From Pedobacter sp. ASV17 (GTDB taxonomy: Bacteria > Bacteroidota > Bacteroidia > Sphingobacteriales > Sphingobacteriaceae): a DNA stretch of 42,132 nt. Position 1 is the first letter of the stretch. Every line of letters starts with the position of its first letter. Made by a program: the position numbers and the translations under genes. Shown piece by piece: positions 41,325 to 42,132 of the stretch. The notes beneath the pieces are model-generated. The model was not told the origin of the DNA. It did no database searches and saw only the letters and a list, made by a program, of their open reading frames with translations. The stretch spans positions 1 through 42,132 of the forward strand of contig NZ_JAELTX010000038.1 of the NCBI RefSeq assembly GCF_016429065.1, in the 5' to 3' direction.

Positions 41325-42132
41325 ATGAACTTAAATATAAATCTAAAAGCCGAAAACACTTATGATGCCATTGTAGTTGGTTCTGGGATCAGTGGTGGTT
41401 GGGCTGCCAAGGAACTTACCGAAAAAGGCTTAAAAGTATTATTGCTCGAAAGAGGGATGAACATTGAGCACATCAAAGATTATGATTCGGCCATGAAAGA
41501 TCCTTGGGACATTAAACACGCAGGTAGGTTAACCGAAGAAATGAAGCGTACCCATCCTGTGCAAAAAAGAGATTATCCTTACAATGAAGCCACCGAAAAA
41601 TGGTGGGTAAACGACTTGGAATGTCCTTATACCGAAGTGAAACGATTTGACTGGTACAGAGGCTTTCACGTAGGTGGGAAATCATTGATGTGGGGACGCC
41701 AAAGCTACCGTTTGGGTGATTTAAATTTTTCAGAAAATGCTAAAGATGGCTTCGGAAACGATTGGCCAATCAGATATAAAGACCTTGCGCCTTGGTATGA
41801 CTATACCGAGAAATTTGCAGGCATTAGTGGTCAAAATGAAGGTTTACATGAAATATTGCCTGATGGCCATTTTCTTCCACCCATGGAGTTAAACGTGGTA
41901 GAAAAATCAGTAAGAGAAAGTATTAAACAAAAATGGGGTAGCGAAAGGCTTTTAACCATTGGTCGTACGGCTAACTTAACGGTACCTCACAACGGTCGTG
42001 GCAGTTGCCAATACCGTAACTTATGTAGCCGTGGCTGTCCGTTTGGTGCTTATTTCAGTACCCAGTCTTCTACCCTACCAGCAGCTATGGAAACTGGAAA
42101 GCTTACCTTAAGACCATACTCTATCGTTAACC
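41325..42132 (+). CDS. GMC-family FAD-dependent dehydrogenase, catalytic subunit (truncated by window end)
   Basis: The first 269 codons of a larger gene; there is no stop before the window ends. The ATG at 41325 opens MNLNINLKAENTYDAIVVG. The FAD-binding Rossmann motif GSGISGG lies at residues 19-25, with Glu42 closing the second strand (LLLERG). Further family marks are FHVGGKSLMWGRQSYRLGD (FAD contact), WPIRYKDLAPWYDYTEKFAGISG and a Cys-rich CQYRNLCSRGCPFGAYFS near 225-245. With the upstream subunit 3 gene it forms a dehydrogenase that probably passes electrons to a cytochrome. The substrate-binding half and the active-site His lie outside the window. Confidence 0.92.
   Translation, partial: MNLNINLKAENTYDAIVVGSGISGGWAAKELTEKGLKVLLLERGMNIEHIKDYDSAMKDPWDIKHAGRLTEEMKRTHPVQKRDYPYNEATEKWWVNDLECPYTEVKRFDWYRGFHVGGKSLMWGRQSYRLGDLNFSENAKDGFGNDWPIRYKDLAPWYDYTEKFAGISGQNEGLHEILPDGHFLPPMELNVVEKSVRESIKQKWGSERLLTIGRTANLTVPHNGRGSCQYRNLCSRGCPFGAYFSTQSSTLPAAMETGKLTLRPYSIVN

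Overview
The window looks like chromosomal DNA of a Bacteroidota species of the Sphingobacteriaceae type (Pedobacter-like). This is inferred from a SusC/SusD pair, DUF5686 proteins, many short lipoproteins with an (L/S)SC lipobox, promoters of the TTTG-N19-TAnnTTTG type, weak Shine-Dalgarno sequences, AT-rich spacers, and abundant small palindromic repeats between genes. No rRNA, tRNA, CRISPR array, prophage or conventional insertion sequence was seen.

Layout. 1-8.4 kb is mostly housekeeping: a pRiA4b ORF-3-like protein with miaA, a luciferase-like monooxygenase, a DUF423 membrane protein, a minus-strand pheS / degenerate-Rieske lipoprotein / TetR operon, a lipoprotein esterase, and kbl. 8.4-13.5 kb holds two tandem 819-residue DUF5686 outer-membrane proteins. 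13.5-14.1 kb is a non-coding repeat block, followed by trhO. 15.3-29.4 kb is a polysaccharide utilisation locus: a membrane one-component regulator (propeller, Y_Y_Y, LuxR-type HTH), SusC, SusD, a LamG lipoprotein, two GH144-type (Pfam Glycoamylase) enzymes and a GH3 beta-glucosidase. The GH144 plus GH3 pairing suggests beta-1,2-glucan (sophoran) as the substrate. 29.7-31.0 kb carries an esterase and a DUF1569 protein. 31.0-32.4 kb is a REP-associated tyrosine transposase (RAYT) flanked by its probable palindromes and a small array of them. 32.4-36.7 kb carries a YebC-family regulator, an SDR-type threonine dehydrogenase (the partner of kbl) and a prolyl oligopeptidase. 37.1-38.5 kb has three small minus-strand genes, one of which looks like the C-terminal remnant of a large zinc metalloprotease. 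38.8-40.4 kb is a tandem array of about 300-bp non-coding repeats. The window ends in a gluconate-2-dehydrogenase-subunit-3-like gene and a truncated GMC oxidoreductase.

The least ordinary material is between genes. A covarying 15-3-15 palindrome family surrounds an intact RAYT and is also scattered through the window. A tandem array has cores of constant 211-bp spacing separated by variable heptanucleotide repeats. A second locus, the gap between tdh and yebC, is also filled with heptamer-like repeats.
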